A stretch of 64,000 nucleotides of DNA from Zingiber officinale. Its lineage: Eukaryota; Streptophyta; Magnoliopsida; Zingiberales; Zingiberaceae. Where the stretch lies: contig NC_055990.1 of the NCBI RefSeq assembly GCF_018446385.1, forward strand, positions 137,466,996 to 137,530,995. The letters are read 5' to 3'. Position numbers and translations under genes: made by a program. The notes below the pieces were generated by a model that was not told the origin of the DNA, did no database searches, and saw only the letters and a list, made by a program, of their open reading frames with translations. Numbering within the stretch: the first letter of the stretch is position 1; each line of letters begins with the position of its first letter. Positions 34,327-44,137 of this stretch are shown one piece after another.

Positions 34327-35693
34327 ACCAATCTCACGGATGGTCGTGTTTCCCTTGTTCTCCTCTTCCCGGGCTTTCCCAGGCTCCTGGTTACGACCGG
34401 GCTACTGATTTCCTTGTCCTGCATTATCGGTAAGGGTCTACCAGACTGACCTGCCATGGGATGTTGGCCAGCCAATATCCTCTGCTTAATCTTGGGCACG
34501 ATCTCAGGTGGAGGCAGGCCCAGCTCAGCTGTGCGCTGAGAGTCTCGGGCGAATTGGAAGCAATCACTTCTGGCATGGGTGTGAGACCTATGGTAAGTGT
34601 AGCAACACAGCCCCCATGGTCTAGGCCTTGGGGCTTGGACAGCTGCCACACATTGGGCCGGCCTAGGATCCTGACCAGGAGGGAAGGGTAGTCGGGCATC
34701 CCGGGCGTGTGGAAGAGGCTGAGCTGGTGGTTGAGGTGGCCTCTTCTCTAGTTTGTTGGCGGGAGTAGGCGCCTTGTCCGCCTTCTGTCGAGCCACCTGA
34801 GCCTCTTCTACGTTGATATAGCTAGCGGCCTTCCCGAGCATCTCATCGAAGTTCTTCATAGGGTCTTGAATGAGATCTCGAAAGAACTCCCCCTCAACAA
34901 GTCCATGAGAGAAGACACTTATTAGTATTTCAAAGGTAGTGGATGGGATGTCCTGGGCCACCTGGTTGAAGCGTTTGATATAGCTCCTCAAGGGCTCGGC
35001 TGACCCTTCCTTGAGGACGAAGAGACAGTGGTCTATCTTTTGGTACTTCCTGCTGTTGGTGAAGTGGCATAGGAAGACAATCTTAAAATCATGAAAACAG
35101 ATGATGGACCCGATCGGCAATCCATCAAACCATTTCTGTGCCGAGCCAGATAGAGTATTCAAGAACACTCGGCACTTAATAGCGTCACTGTATTGATGCA
35201 ACAAAATAGCGTTCCGGAACTTACGGAGATGATCCTCCAGATCCTTACTGACATCGTACTCTCCAATGGTCGGGGGCTTGTACCCCTTCGGTAGCTTCTC
35301 CTCTAGTGCCCTTAGAGAGGACACTTGCTCATCGGGTTTCCCTCGGGGCTCCTCCCTGAGGACTATAGCTTTTCCCTTCTTTGAGTCCCGAGGCAAGGAG
35401 CTTTCCTCCATAGAGGGCTAAGGTTGCTCCTTCTTATTATAGCAATTCGGGCCCTTATGGTAGTAGTCTGGGATCGGTTCCTGATAGAAGGACGGGGGTA
35501 ACTCCTCGGGCTACTTTCTCTTAGACCTCTTAATAGAAACATAAGTGGGGTCCTTGGAAACTGCAGGCATCTTATACGGTCGCGAAGCAGTGGTCTATTT
35601 TTCAGAAGCGGCTCGCCTCTTGGCCTCCTTGAACAGTTTGTACTCCCCTGCCGCCATGGTCACGTTGATTCGTCTAGTGTCCTCCATCTTCAT
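34323..35693 (-). pseudogene. Tat gag
   Basis: The first ATG downstream of the primer binding site is at 35693 (MKMEDTRRINVTMAAGEYKL). That frame has three stops before the long open part at 35411-34323, which has 362 codons. This part includes YDVSKDLEDHLRKFRNAILL, ALSGSAQKWF-like LSGSAQKWFDGLP, FKIVFLCHFTNSRKYQK, LRSYIKRFNQVA and FSHGLVEGEFFRDL: a Retrotrans_gag core. A proline-rich tract (PPQPPAQPLP) and a cysteine-histidine region (CCYTYHRSHTHARSDC), probably a worn zinc knuckle, follow. Confidence 0.88.
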
Positions 35694-35736
35694 GCTTTAG
35701 AACAGGTGAAGAAAATTCCCACGGACGGTGTCAAAT

Positions 35737-36798
35737 TGATCCTGTCCGGAATCTGAGTCGAATAAAGGTCAGATGAGTTGTTGATGGCCTTGATGGAGGG
35801 GCGACTGGGACACTGTTCTCATATGTGCCTACAAGAATAGACCCCCACGTGGTGTTTACGGACGACGATGACTACACCGGTGGTACTTGACCTCTGCGCA
35901 CACTCAGACAAGCACACGGGACACTAGAGGCCAAAAACTAGGAAAAAAGTCCCCAGAGCAGACCCTCTAATGCTCAAGTCAGGTACTTTTTCCCCAGAAG
36001 AACAGTATACAAAGGAGAAAGAAAAGTAGAAGACAAGTGTGAATGTGCGAGAGAGTGTCCTGTGCAAGGGAGAGGACCTCCCTTTTAGATGACAGTGCAT
36101 ACCTCTGGAGGCTGACCAATGTCAGAGAATATTGGGTGTCAGGTCCTGTTGGGTGATGGAGGGCACGTGGCATCCTTCTGTAGGCTAAAGGAAGGTTCCA
36201 TTTACAGATGACCACAGACCGTTAAAATATTCCCTGACACTCAGCAGTTATTCTCTAATAGGCGGTTATGAGTCCCTGACCTTGTTGTCATGTAGTACCT
36301 TCTGTCTCAACCGGGTATGGATAAGGCAGCTCAAGATGATCTGTCGGGTATAACACCTGGCCTAAACCTTGGGGGGGCTGAGAGCTGTGGAGAGATTGTC
36401 CAAGAGTTAACTGAGAGTTGGCTGACCGGGAGTTAGCTTACTGAGAGAACTAGGCATAGATATAACCAGGCTGTGAGAGCCTGACCGGTCATATCCAGGT
36501 CAGGTATCACCCCGACTGCCTCCTAGGTCTTAGACTAAGGTGTCTCAGATCTGGAGTCCTGGTCTATGAGAACTCGACTAGGAATCATGTTGATGACGTC
36601 GTCACACGGTCCTACTTCCTCTTTCCATACCTGCTGACTGTCACGTCCCTTTGACTTATGATTGTCACGTCTCCTTAACTTCTGACTGTCACGTCCTCTT
36701 GATTTTTTATTGTCATGTCTCTTTGACTTCTGACTGTCACGTCCTCTTGACTTCTGACTGTCTGACTTTATCGGACCCCACCATTATGCACCGTATCA
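35737..36798 (-). mobile_element. Tat element 5' LTR
   Basis: It is 1062 bp, next to the primer binding site at 35718-35735. It matches 21253-22180 and the solo LTR at 48674-50778 at both ends. Near 36630-36770 it repeats cttctgactgtcacgtc, as the 3' LTR does. Confidence 0.88.
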
Positions 36799-36830
36799 TC
36801 CACCTTCTCAAATCTTTTCTTGTGTTGCAG

Positions 36831-36985
36831 GGAAATTTGGCATTGTGTTCTTCCTCTATGGTTTTCTTGAGATATGGTACTCTTGGAGACACGAAATGCT
36901 TGTCATTGGCAGCGCTGGGTTCCAAACGATCACTCTTGATCTCCACGGCTATGACATCTTTGACCAACCATCTAATGAGGATGTT
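36831..36985 (+). pseudogene. Epoxide hydrolase-like gene, exon 2 remnant
   Basis: It starts after the acceptor tgttgcag. Reading on from exon 1 it gives GKFGIVFFLYGFLEIWYSW, RHEMLVIGSAGFQTITLDL, HGYDIFDQPSN. This parallels the oxyanion-hole region (HGFPE.WYSWRHQM) and the DLRGYG strand of epoxide hydrolases. The HGFP histidine-glycine is YGFL here, so a key motif is lost. Homology ends near 36985; no catalytic nucleophile exon follows. Confidence 0.75.
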
Positions 36986-37006
36986 TGTCCACCTCTAGTA
37001 GCATGC

Positions 37007-37239
37007 CGGTGCTAACAAAAGCTAGAAGCTTGCATAGTCACTTGCCTCACACGTCTTCTCCTCTTGTTTTTTTTCTTTCTTTCCCTCTTCCTTTCCACAA
37101 GATTTCCATGATATTGTTTTCTCTCCCCTTCTATCTCTTTTCTTTTCCCTTCCTTTGCTGGAAGGATTTTTGTTTTGGTAGGGATTCATTTCCCTCCTCA
37201 ATCCGCACTTGGAAACATAGTATAAGAGTTACTACTTTA
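37007..37239 (+). other. Spacer between the epoxide-hydrolase remnant and the CACTA element
   Basis: A pyrimidine-rich stretch (37060-37200) without supported coding. It ends in the TTA target site at 37237-37239. Confidence 0.5.
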
Positions 37240-37249
37240 CACTACAACA

Positions 37250-37462
37250 AAAACCCTCATAGACATCGGTGGAACAACAACAGTTTTAAGCAAAAACCGA
37301 TGTTTTTGAGTATTTTACATCGGTTTTTCAAAAACCCGGTGTCTATGAGCGTAAATTTTCGCTCATAGACATCGGTTTTTTAGCCGATGTCTATGAGCAC
37401 CTTTTTTTTCGTTAATAGACACTGATTTTAACAACGGTTTTTTAAAACCCGATGTCTATGAA
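37250..37462 (+). repeat. CACTA left sub-terminal repeats
   Basis: Direct and inverted copies of catagacatcggtt and aaccgatgtctatgag, alternating. In CACTA elements such arrays bind the transposase complex. Confidence 0.8.
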
Positions 37463-37787
37463 CCAAAATAAAATAATATAATTTTCCCACCAATACTTAG
37501 CCAAAATTTACAACATTTCACTCTTCCCTCTAAACCTAAACCTATATCGCGCCGTCCACCGTATACCGTCGCGACGCCACCACCACTTTCCTCCTCACCG
37601 CTGGTCGTCCGACCATCTCTCTCAGCCTCATCTCCCTCTTCCCCTTCCTAGATCGACACCCCTTCCTCTCCCGCTCAGGATCAAGACATGATGCCCTTGC
37701 TTCCCCTTCTTAGTCCATACTTTATCTTTTCCTTTCTACTTCCTCCTGTTTTTGTGTTCGGTTCTGCTCCCTTCCCATGAGGCTGCT

Positions 37788-37917
37788 TTCCTCCCAAAGT
37801 TGCCCAACCTCGCCACCATCTCCTTTGAGGAAGGCTACACCCAACTGTTCGGAGACTCCAACCTCATGCTTCACGGCGACGGCCGGACTGTCCACCTCTC
37901 CCTCGACCAGCGAATAG
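37788..37917 (+). pseudogene. Captured XTH fragment (xyloglucan endotransglucosylase/hydrolase, N-terminal part)
   Basis: The translation FLPKLPNLATISFEEGYTQL, FGDSNLMLHGDGRTVHLSLD matches the N-terminal beta-strand region of XTH proteins ('F..G..LFG..N.......V.L.LD...GSGF'). XTHs cut and rejoin wall xyloglucan. Only this exon-sized piece is present; the catalytic ExDxE part is absent. It is followed within 60 bp by the ICln fragment on the same strand. Confidence 0.7.
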
Positions 37918-37976
37918 GTTCTGTTAAAAGATTTTTTTTAAAAAAAGGACATCTTTGAACCTACCTTGTTCCAGGG

Positions 37977-38657
37977 CTGCAGCACTTCGACGATTGTGTC
38001 ATCGATGGCAACGTACGACCTCGGTTGGGCTCCGACGACAGCGAGGAGCTGATGTACGTTTTGCATGCCGTCGCCCTCGATTCCCGGCCCCTGGAGTCCC
38101 CTGGGTCTCTCTATGTCACCACCAGGTATCAGTGTTGCACTGCTCACTTTCTTTCTTGGTGTTTCTGTCTGATGCGAATAGCTCCTTGTAGGAGAGTGAT
38201 TTGGTTGAGTGACGCCGACAGAGGGAAAGGATACGCGGTGGATTTTCTGTCGTTGTCCCTTCACGCTGTATCGAGGGACCGGGAGGCCTACCCATTTCCT
38301 TGCATCTATACTAAGGTATTTGGTTTAAGATCGAGTTTCATGATGTTCTATCTGAAGATAATAGGATTAAAGCACAAAATGTGATATATTTTTTCCCCTT
38401 ATTCACTGCTTGGTAAACTTGAGTTTGTCACTTTGACTTGAATTTTTTTAGCATTAAAGGACTATTTTGTTGATGGCTTCTCTAGTGATTTTCATTTTCC
38501 TGCTTATGCATGTTTGTTGGATGCTTGATAAGATTGAGACGGGTGATGAGGATGATGAAGAGGAGTCCGAAGACTCATATTCAGAAATAAATGGTGATTT
38601 GGTGTTGTCAAAAATCACTTAAATGAGACTTGTTCCTTCAGATGCTGGAAAATGTAT
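37977..38657 (+). pseudogene. Captured ICln gene fragment (chloride conductance regulatory protein) with introns
   Basis: Three exons with consensus splice sites can be read. Exon 37977-38125 gives LQHFDDCVIDG to SPGSLYVTT. Exon 38192-38315 gives RRVIWLSDADRGKGYAVDF, LSLSLHAVSRD and CIYTK. Exon 38533-38657 gives IETGDEDDEEESEDSYSE, DLVLSKIT, a stop, then MRLVPSDAGK. This order and the acidic block are typical of plant pICln, a PH-like chaperone of the Sm-protein methylosome. TAA stands where the family has a glutamate codon before MRLVPSD. The presence of introns means genomic DNA, not cDNA, was captured. Confidence 0.82.
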
Positions 38658-38659
38658 CC

Positions 38660-40868
38660 TTGCTGTCATGCATGCTTTGTATTATTTTCATTGGTTGCAA
38701 CATTTTTATGTATCAAGTATGCATTACTATATTCCTGCTGTCCGCTTTCTCTTTAATGCAATTATGTGTGTTTTTGTCAAAGTTGCAAAGAATCTAATAC
38801 ACTAGGCAGTTGTCTGCTATGGATTTTGGTGATGGCATAAAAATGCTTTCTCATTAATGTAACTGTATTGTTCTGATTGTCCTGCAAGTTCATTGCATGG
38901 ATCTGTGACTTATTGATTTCACTTTCTCATACTTTGATTGTCTTCTTATCAAGTCTTCACAAAGAGATCACAGGTTCTATTTTTCATATGTTTGTAGATT
39001 TTAGATCCTCCTTGCATGTTGGTTTTTCCTTACTACTAAATAAACCTAAAAAATTGGGTGGTGCCACTTCATGTAATTGGGCAAGGAAAAAGACTGATCA
39101 TTACTCATTCTTGTGCATTTGGTGTGGATGTACATGCACTGAGAAGAAAGGCATCTATAGTTGTCCTTTTACTATTATTTTGAATTTGAAAGTTCGTATG
39201 CATCACTTTCTTTGTGGCGTGGTGATGTTGCAAATGTTACATTTTTTTTGTGAAAGTTCATGAAAGTTTATGAAAGTTTCTTGTTTTGTACACAGATTTT
39301 ACATCGACGACATTCTCTCAATTGGATTCTTGCATTATCTAATATATTTACATTTGATTATGCAGGAACTGGAAGGCAATACTGTGAATTTCAAATGATA
39401 ACCAATCATAACAGCTTCCAAGGCAAAAGCTTACTGCTTCAGTCAATAGCAGAATATATGTGTCCTACAAGCTATTACCTATTCCGTGTTTCAGCACCAA
39501 AAACTTAAATTGTCTAAACTAAATTTATTTCCTTTTGCTATACTGATGCTATTGTCCTGTGATTATTATCTTATTATGCAGGAATTTGAAAGGTAATACT
39601 CAGAATTTTCAAATGATAATCAATCATGAATCCATGTCAAAAGCTTCCTTTGATACCATATTAGTGAATAACAGAATTTGTGCATCTCACAACTTATTAT
39701 CGAGATTTGCATGTTACTCACTGTCTTTAGTAACTGAAAGTAAGTTCCCTAACATAAATGCATTTCCTATTGGCACCCTTATACTATCATCTTAGTTAGT
39801 GTGTTGCTAATATAACAAGTTCTGTGTGAATACTTGGCCTAGCTAAGCTTCTGCAACTGGGAGATTTCGTAACAACTTCATAAGTTAATGAAATCCTGTG
39901 AATCTTCATAAGCTAACCAATCATGATATTAACATTTCACAAAGACAAAAAGATTTCTTTCATTGACACCCATTAATCTATACCCAAATGTGTCCTACAA
40001 GCTGTTACCTATTGTGTGTGTTACTAGATTAAAGTCGATGAAACTTCAATATATTGGTACATATAAACAAATTTTTATTGTTAAACTTTCGGCCATCTGG
40101 GAAGCATGGCTTTAGGTTTCTAGCCTACCTGATTAGTTTTGCAATTGGTATCTCTTGGTCCTAAAAGCATATAAATTCTACAATGGATATAATCACACTC
40201 TGTATCCCTTGATAGGCTAGTTATGTCATCGGCTGAATTGTGAACTCTTACTCCCTAAATTGAATACTAAATAGTTTATTTATTTTGGATTCAGTTTGCA
40301 GGTTCTGTTATATTCCTTAGTATGAGAAGCTTCGATTTGAATGGATTATCATTATGGAGGGTCACTCAAGGCACACTTGGATTAGGACTTTCAGTAGAGA
40401 TTTTTAGATCAATTTTGATTTATTGTAGGATGAATCCAAGTTAATTTTAGGTTTGGGTTAATCTTAATTGTGCTTTAATCTTATTTGAGCCTTTTCTCAT
40501 GATTTGGTTTGATTTTGATATTATTAAATTACCTTTTTGTCTTATGAGTATAAGTTTCACTGTGAGTTGAGCTAGATTGCTTTTGTTATTTTGGTGAAGT
40601 TTCATTGTGGTTGAGCTATATTGCTGTTACTATATTCACATCCAATGGCTTGAATTGTGATCTTGTTTGTATATCCACCCTGTTTGTGATTAAATTTCAA
40701 ATGGCATGCATTGTCTACAGGAAGAGAATTGAACCATATTGGCAAAATGCTTTTGATTTATTTTTCTCTTTTAGCTCTTTTAGACTTGAACATCTTGATA
40801 TCAGTGATATAGGATCTTATACATAAAAAAAACTACTTCTGTTTATCTGATTTAGTTTGTATTGTCAA
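38660..40868 (+). other. CACTA interior between the captured fragments
   Basis: Mostly T-rich, intron-like DNA. Two blocks resemble each other (39363-39420 and 39579-39635: caggaactggaaggcaatac and caggaatttgaaaggtaata, both followed by atttcaaatgataa). tgtcctacaagct with ttacctatt appears at 39460 and 39992. No protein is recognised; it may be intron or promoter DNA from a captured gene. Confidence 0.45.
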
Positions 40869-40869
40869 G

Positions 40870-42168
40870 GTACTCTAGTATGTTTGAAAAGGAGGTAAAG
40901 ATTGCTTGTCTTGTTTGTCGCGATTGTTGTGATTGCAAAGCATGTTCTAGAAGTCCAGCTAAAGATGGTTATAAGGTTTACTTACTTTTAACATGCAAAG
41001 TTTTATGAACATTATTTACTCTGAGAATGTTTTGTCATGAAAGTTTCCATTTATGTGATCTTCAGGATCTTGAAACTGTTCAGGAGCATAGGAAGACTGA
41101 GCATGCCGATAGTGATGAGATTTGTCTTGTCGATGTGACAACTGTCTACCCTATTAGTCATGGACAATTGGATTGTCCGACTTGTTCTCCTCTTGGAGCA
41201 AAAGAAGACTGGCATAAGGTTAACTTCCTAGCCAATTATTGTTAAGTTAGAGATGGTTCTGTCAACTTTCATACTAGTCTAGAACTTTTATATGCATATG
41301 CAATTTGTATCATCTTCAGGAACATGGTCAAAACAAGTTTAATAATAAGGAGCACGCATATAGCTTGATATCTGAATTGCTTCCCTTGCCGAAACATATC
41401 TATCAGAACCAATTAAATGAGCTGGAAGTAAAGCAAGGGGATCAAGGTAAGCTTCAAAACAATTTCCTAGTTTCTTCCTCCAGTTAGATATCCTCTTGAT
41501 CGATCTATCATCCAGAAGGTGGATTTTCTAGTGTACTTCTTCGAGTATATGAGCCTCACAATGAGCTTGTTAACTGGTATGTCTTCACATCTGTAACACC
41601 TCTGAGAATTTCATAATTTGCTATGTTTCTGAAATTATGGACATAATAACTGAATAATGTGTCCTGACCCTGTTTCTTAGATGGTCATTTGTAAACTTGT
41701 GCCTCTATTTTGCTTTAGCAAGTTCTAATTTTTAGGTCATATTCTGTTCTTTGTTATCGTCTCATCATGCATTAAAATGTTCACTTGATTGATATTGTTT
41801 TCTTTTCTTGTTTCTCCCTTGGAACCAGCAATTATTGCAAGACTTCACTAGTGGATTTTCACAGAAGCTGCTCAAATTGCTCTTACAAACTTTTCTTAGA
41901 TTGTTGCGGAAAGATAGTAAAGGAAACTGCTTCTCAGACACCTGCAATTGATTCCTCCAAGGCTGGTAGGAGACAGAGGGCAAAGAAGTATGTCATCAGA
42001 GAAATTGTTGGGGAAAGACGGAGACATTCCACAGGCGAGTGACCAGATAACTCATCTTTATCCACCGTTGAGTCTGATAGCAAGGCTAAGAATCATGGAA
42101 GCAACATTCCTTGCCCATCCAAGGAATCTGGAGGTTGTGGAAATAGTCTTCTTAAGTTAAGTTGCAGC
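40870..42168 (+). pseudogene. Captured fragment of a JMJ25-type histone H3K9 demethylase gene
   Basis: 40870-40976 reads FEKEVKIACLVCRDCCDCKA, the cysteine-rich RING-like start (family 'E...ACP.CR..CNCK.CLR'). Exon 41320-41446, with AG and GT at its edges, reads YSLISELLPLPKHIYQNQLN, ELEVKQG. Exon 41829-42168 reads NYCKTSLVDFHRSCSNCSY and LFLDCCGKI, one TGA after GERRRHSTGE, then NIPCPSKESGGCGNSLLKL. All are features of plant KDM3/JHDM2-like proteins, located upstream of the JmjC domain. The JmjC catalytic domain is not present. An exon-like piece at 41066-41217 is unassigned. Confidence 0.78.
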
Positions 42169-42609
42169 ATACCATTTGTTTGGTCTAAAACGGACTTCTC
42201 TTCTCTCTTTCAACTATGATTTTTGGTCTTGGTTTACTAATATATTATTTATGTGTTTTTACAGTTTACAAATCTCAAGTATTCCAGAGTTGAAATTGAT
42301 GAAGTACGGTTCGAGTGGGCTGAATGCATGCTAGATTACATTTGAGTAGGAAAGGTATTTGATTTTTGAAAACTTTGGATGATCCATGCATTTGCATGGA
42401 ATGTAAATTGTGGATACTACCTTGATGTGTACAATATCTATTATACCTTTTGATGTTGTAAAAAGAATATTTGTGTATTTTATGGATACTGTTGTAAGAA
42501 AAATATTTATGTAATTTGTGGATACGGACTTGATGTGTACAATATCTATTATCTTTTTATGTTGTAAGAATAATATTTATGTGTTGATTATATGGATATT
42601 GACTTGTTT

Positions 42610-42870
42610 GTATAATATCGGTTTTTCACTGTTTCGGAAATCGAATCTGTGTCGTTAAACAATACTGAAATTACATCGGTTTTCCACCGCTGCTAAAACC
42701 GGTGTCATTAACTAATATTACATCGATTTTACACCGTTGCTGAAACAGTGTCGTTAAGTGATACTACACCGGTTATAAACCAATGTCTAAAATGGCAGAC
42801 CTTTTACATCGCCTTCATAGACATCGGTCGATTTTGTAATAGACAGCGGTGGAAAACCGATGTCTATGAG
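42610..42870 (+). repeat. CACTA right sub-terminal repeats
   Basis: Copies of acatcggttttccaccg, aaccggtgtc and agacatcgg in both orientations, ending at the inverted terminal repeat. Confidence 0.75.
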
Positions 42871-43517
42871 GATTTTTGTTGTAGTGTTAGAGTTCTTGTT
42901 TTTAGTTAACTGGACACTTAACAGTCAAAAGTCCAATAAAAAGTTGATAAGTGGAAAGTCAAGTGGATCACAATTGATCAAACTCTGGCAATTGAATGTT
43001 CAACAGGGATTTGGCATGAATGATGAAGTCCTGACAAGTCAAGGTTAACTAGATGTTAGGCAATAAGGAGGTCTGACAGGTTAAGGTTGACCGGATACTA
43101 ACGGTAATGTCCCGACAGGTTGATCGGATGTTAGGCAATGATAAAATTTTGGCAAATCAAGGTTGACCAAATGATGGACAATGGTGAAGTCTCAGTAAGT
43201 CAAAGTGGATTAGATATTAGGCAATGGAAAGTTTCGACAGGTCAAAGTTGATCGAATAACGAGCAAAGAAAGTTTTAGTAGAGGTTGATCTCAACTAGAT
43301 ACTAGGCAAGGCGAGAATTCAATTTTGATAAGATTGAAACAATAGTATCAGTTGATTGATACGGTGTATCAATCGACTGATGGACTATAAACTTTGAAAT
43401 TAAGGTTTGAGAGGTGTTTTGGGCTTTGTTATAGTATTTTCAGGGTTTGCTATAATATTTTAGGGTTTCTACTATAGTATGAGGTTTAGGCTTTCTTATG
43501 CAGTTCAAGTGTAATAC

Positions 43518-43521
43518 CCGA

Positions 43522-43552
<31 letters not shown>

Positions 43553-43560
43553 CGGCCCTG
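43518..43560 (+). pseudogene. U6 snRNA fragment fused into a Cassandra LTR
   Basis: ccgataaaattggaacgata followed by cagagaagattagcacgg and ccctg matches the central part of plant U6 snRNA, including the ACAGAGA box, with one substitution and one missing C by my recollection of U6. The 5' stem-loop and the 3' part are absent, so it is not a U6 gene. Confidence 0.85.
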
Positions 43561-43616
43561 TTGGGTTCACTTGGTTACCAAGGTGCACCTTTCTTTTCGG
43601 AAGCCCAAACTTAATA

Positions 43617-43680
43617 ACTCCAAAGTTAAGTGTGCTTGGCTTGGAGAAATCTGAGGATGGGTGACATGCTGGGAAGTTTT
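43617..43680 (+). promoter_or_regulatory. 5S rRNA-derived block, Cassandra 5' LTR
   Basis: aactccaaagttaagtgtgc then ggatgggtgacatgctggga. Compared with the other two copies (7285-7350, 44070-44137), cctcctggga has become catgctggga, so the C box is altered here. Confidence 0.75.
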
Positions 43681-44069
43681 CCAGGGTACGTGCGAGTGAG
43701 GACAAAACACGCTGAAAGGACCTCCGGTGGTCTGTGGAGCTAGTCATCAACCCGATGGGCAATTCTGGTGGCGTTCCTAGTTTGGTCCGGGTGGGGTCGG
43801 CCCGGGCCGGGGCATTACAGATGGTATCAGAGCGACCTTGCGACCGTGAGTGCGCCTGTGGTAGGAGCACCCAGGGCACCACCTAGCGAGGGAGATTCTG
43901 GGATTTGTTTGTGGTGTGATTTGTGGTTACACAACGAGGACGTTGTGTCTTTAAGTGGGGGTGATTGTAATACCCCGGTTCTGAGATTCTGGTTAAATAT
44001 GACTTAAAAGGTTAGATGGTACTATCCATATCACCAAGGTGCACCTTCCTTTTCGGAAGCCCAAGCTTA

Positions 44070-44137
44070 AGAACTCCAAAGTTAAGCGTGCTTGGCTTGG
44101 AGAAATCTGAGGATAGGTGACCTCCTGGGAAGTTTTC
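44070..44137 (+). promoter_or_regulatory. 5S rRNA-derived block, Cassandra 3' LTR
   Basis: aactccaaagttaagcgtgc then ggataggtgacctcctggga. The A-box part is like 5S; the intermediate element has gatagg for gatggg. Confidence 0.75.

Larger units (their letters stand above)
21253..36798 (-). mobile_element. Ty3-gypsy Tat-type retrotransposon with two antisense ORFs
   Basis: The LTRs are 21253-22180 and 35737-36798. They start tgatcttgtc or tgatcctgtc and end cgtatca on plus. The flanking 5-mers tccgc (21248-21252) and tccac (36799-36803) look like one target duplication with a mutation. The primer binding site on minus is TTTGACACCGTCCGTGGG (35718-35735) and the polypurine tract on minus is CTTGGGGGAGGCTTG next to 22180. 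The minus-strand order is gag, protease, RT, integrase, and then a long 3' region with two plus-strand ORFs and tandem repeats. That layout is known for the Tat lineage. Confidence 0.88.
37240..42886 (+). mobile_element. CACTA (En/Spm-type) transposon carrying host gene fragments
   Basis: The left end is CACTACAACAAAAACC and the right end is the inverted GGATTTTTGTTGTAGTG. The 3-bp duplication TTA flanks it (37237-37239 and 42887-42889). Both sub-terminal regions (37255-37460 and 42610-42870) hold many copies of catagacatcgg in both orientations. The interior of about 5.1 kb has no recognisable transposase but has exons and introns from at least three unrelated genes, all on plus. It is therefore a non-autonomous Pack-type CACTA element. 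Confidence 0.92.

Noticed and set aside
21138-36985. A working epoxide-hydrolase gene with one very long intron
   Set aside because: The HGFP motif is changed and no exons with the catalytic Asp or His follow exon 2; the CACTA element starts 250 bp later.
37752-38384. A single fused XTH-ICln host gene
   Set aside because: Both parts lie inside a bounded CACTA element, each is incomplete, and a stop breaks the ICln frame before MRLVPSD.
43518-43560. Functional U6 snRNA gene
   Set aside because: Only the middle 43 bases are present; there is no upstream TATA/USE pair and no 3' end with a T-run.
43590-43690. 5S rRNA gene
   Set aside because: Only the internal promoter core and adjoining part match, inside a Cassandra LTR; three copies show the same partial structure.
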